Shown here: in pieces, positions 14,751-15,457 of the stretch
Numbering within the stretch: position 1 is the stretch's first letter
How the letters are laid out: the number at the start of each line of letters is the position of its first letter
Program-made: the position numbers and the translations under genes
Notes under the pieces: model-generated
Database searches by the model: none
What the model was told of the DNA's origin: nothing
Seen by the model: only the letters and a program-made list of their open reading frames with translations
Origin: Candidatus Latescibacterota bacterium
GTDB taxonomy: Bacteria; Latescibacterota; UBA2968; UBA8231
Length of the DNA: 15,457 bases
Assembly: GCA_021295675.1 (NCBI GenBank)
Contig: JAGWBY010000120.1
Location: forward strand, 1 to 15,457
Direction: 5' to 3'

Positions 14751-15191
14751 ATGACCATTCAAGTGAAGGTGATCAACAAGGGGGACCAACCGCTGCCCAC
14801 GTATGAGACGGAGCACAGCGCGGGCCTCGACTTGCGCGCGGCGTTATCAGAGGCAGTGGTGTTAGCGCCCGGCGAGCGCGGCCTCATTCCCACGGGCCTG
14901 TTCCTCGAAATTCCCCCGGGGTACGAGGCACAGATCAGGCCGCGCAGTGGCTTGGCTCTCAAGCGCGGCCTAACGCTGCTCAACGCCCCAGGTACGATCG
15001 ACGCCGACTACCGAGGCGAAGTCGGCGTCATCATGATCAACCTTTCGGCTGAGGAGCAGCACATCGGCCCGGGTGAGCGCATCGCCCAGCTCATTTTCGC
15101 GCCGGTGACGCGCGGCGAGTGGGTCGAGGTCGAGCAACTCGCTGAAACGGAGCGCGGCAGCGGCGGCTTTGGCTCGACCGGGGCGCACTGA
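14751..15191 (+). CDS. dut: Deoxyuridine 5'-triphosphate nucleotidohydrolase (dUTPase)
   Basis: Trimeric enzyme hydrolysing dUTP to dUMP and pyrophosphate, keeping uracil out of DNA and feeding dTMP synthesis. It has 146 residues, a normal length. All five dUTPase motifs are present in order: I SAGLDLRA (23-30), II RPRSGLA (63-69), [17 protein letters not shown] (81-94) with the catalytic Asp84, [11 protein letters not shown] (108-116), and [10 protein letters not shown] (136-144) with the Phe that stacks on uracil. A weak AGGA lies seven bases before ATG 14751. No thymidylate-metabolism or primosomal neighbour is present. It stands alone between two palindromic insertion elements, the second beginning ten bases after its stop, so expression context may be shaped by them. 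Confidence 0.97.
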   Translation: MTIQVKVINKGDQPLPTYETEHSAGLDLRAALSEAVVLAPGERGLIPTGLFLEIPPGYEAQIRPRSGLALKRGLTLLNAPGTIDADYRGEVGVIMINLSAEEQHIGPGERIAQLIFAPVTRGEWVEVEQLAETERGSGGFGSTGAH

Positions 15192-15200
15192 AATTATTCA

Positions 15201-15355
15201 CTGATGTTACGCACAGGAAGCCTCTTAGGCAGGAGATGCTTCGCTACGCTCAGCATGACAGTGGCCGGTGGCCGGTGCTTTCTTTCCTTGTCATGCTGAG
15301 CGCAGCGCAGCGGAGTCGAAGCATCTCATCCCTATGGGTCTGTGCGTAACGTTAG
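15201..15355. mobile_element. MITE-like palindromic element, copy 2, with 7-bp target duplication
   Basis: Terminal repeats TGATGTTACGCAC (15202-15214) and GTGCGTAACGTTA (15342-15354), two mismatches. The perfect direct repeat TTATTCA lies at 15194-15200 and 15356-15362. Long internal arms start GAGATGCTTCG (15233) with CAGCATGACA ending at 15260, and pair with TGTCATGCTGAGCG (15289) through CGAAGCATCTC (15317-15327). The centre holds two GTGGCCG heptamers (15261-15274). It is 155 bp and non-coding. It shares ends and arm sequence with copy 1. Confidence 0.78.
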
Positions 15356-15384
15356 TTATTCAAAAGCAGGGGCAAAAAGGAAGA

Positions 15385-15412
15385 GGCCGGTGCTCCTTTT
15401 GGAACACCGGCC
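15385..15412. terminator. Rho-independent-type hairpin, probably bidirectional
   Basis: GGCCGGTG (15385-15392) pairs perfectly with CACCGGCC (15405-15412). After a C/A mismatch, TCC pairs with GGA around a TTTT loop. Reading minus, the stem is followed by a T-rich CTCTTCCTTTTTG, which suits a gene entering from the right edge. Reading plus, only CTTTGCGTT follows, a weaker tail behind dut. Confidence 0.65.
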
Positions 15413-15457
15413 CTTTGCGTTGCATCCGTTGCGGCTGACTAACTCGCGCCCCCCGAT

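Noticed and set aside
14542..15355. Full insertion sequence or integron carrying dut
   Set aside because: No transposase or integrase frame exists in or between the two elements. Their separate target repeats indicate independent short insertions.
15413..15457. C-terminal codons of a minus-strand gene at the right edge
   Set aside because: The terminator orientation suggests one, but 45 bases show no recognisable protein end, so no gene is called.

Overview
The window looks like a piece of a fairly GC-rich, Gram-negative chromosome. It encodes an outer-membrane polysaccharide export protein paired with a chain-length regulator, MurD, dUTPase, a TatD-family nuclease and ArgC. It also has a sulfatase next to a phytanoyl-CoA dioxygenase and a large leucine-rich-repeat protease. 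From general knowledge, that mix recalls environmental, often marine, lineages such as Poribacteria, Latescibacterota or Planctomycetota. No marker gene is present, so the taxonomy is only a suggestion.

Minus-strand half (1-6255). Reading leftwards, murD (6255-4867) is followed by a secreted LRR protein with a leishmanolysin-like zinc protease domain (4686-2005, probable TTG start). Next come a phytanoyl-CoA dioxygenase family gene broken by a frameshift in a six-base homopolymer (1875-971) and a sulfatase cut off by the window edge (954-1). The last two lie 16 bases apart and probably form one unit.

Plus-strand half (6309-15191). After an AT-rich divergent spacer comes a very tight series: a LecA-like lectin, an atypical aminoglycoside-phosphotransferase-fold kinase, a small DUF5069-like protein, an FAD/NAD(P) oxidoreductase, a membrane-anchored family 2 glycosyltransferase, type 2 ArgC and a TatD hydrolase. 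Many junctions are 4-base ATGA overlaps or gaps of 0-4 bases. A repeat-rich leader then precedes a Wza-type export protein and a Wzz-type regulator, which with the glycosyltransferase suggest exopolysaccharide or O-antigen assembly. dut follows, sitting between two palindromic insertion elements, and a strong hairpin terminator closes the window.

The most interesting point is the DUF5069-like gene (7717-7983). It has an in-frame TGA where, as I recall the family, a conserved Cys sits. An irregular hairpin with bacterial SECIS-like geometry starts two bases after the TGA, and the frame continues to a stop one base before the next gene. It is a candidate new selenoprotein. The caution is that three other genes here (PhyH, glycosyltransferase, argC) have disrupted frames, so sequence error or gene decay must be excluded.

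The second structural discovery is a pair of short non-autonomous elements (14542-14665 and 15201-15355) with about 14-bp terminal inverted repeats. Each is bounded by its own perfect 7-bp direct repeat, and they flank dut.
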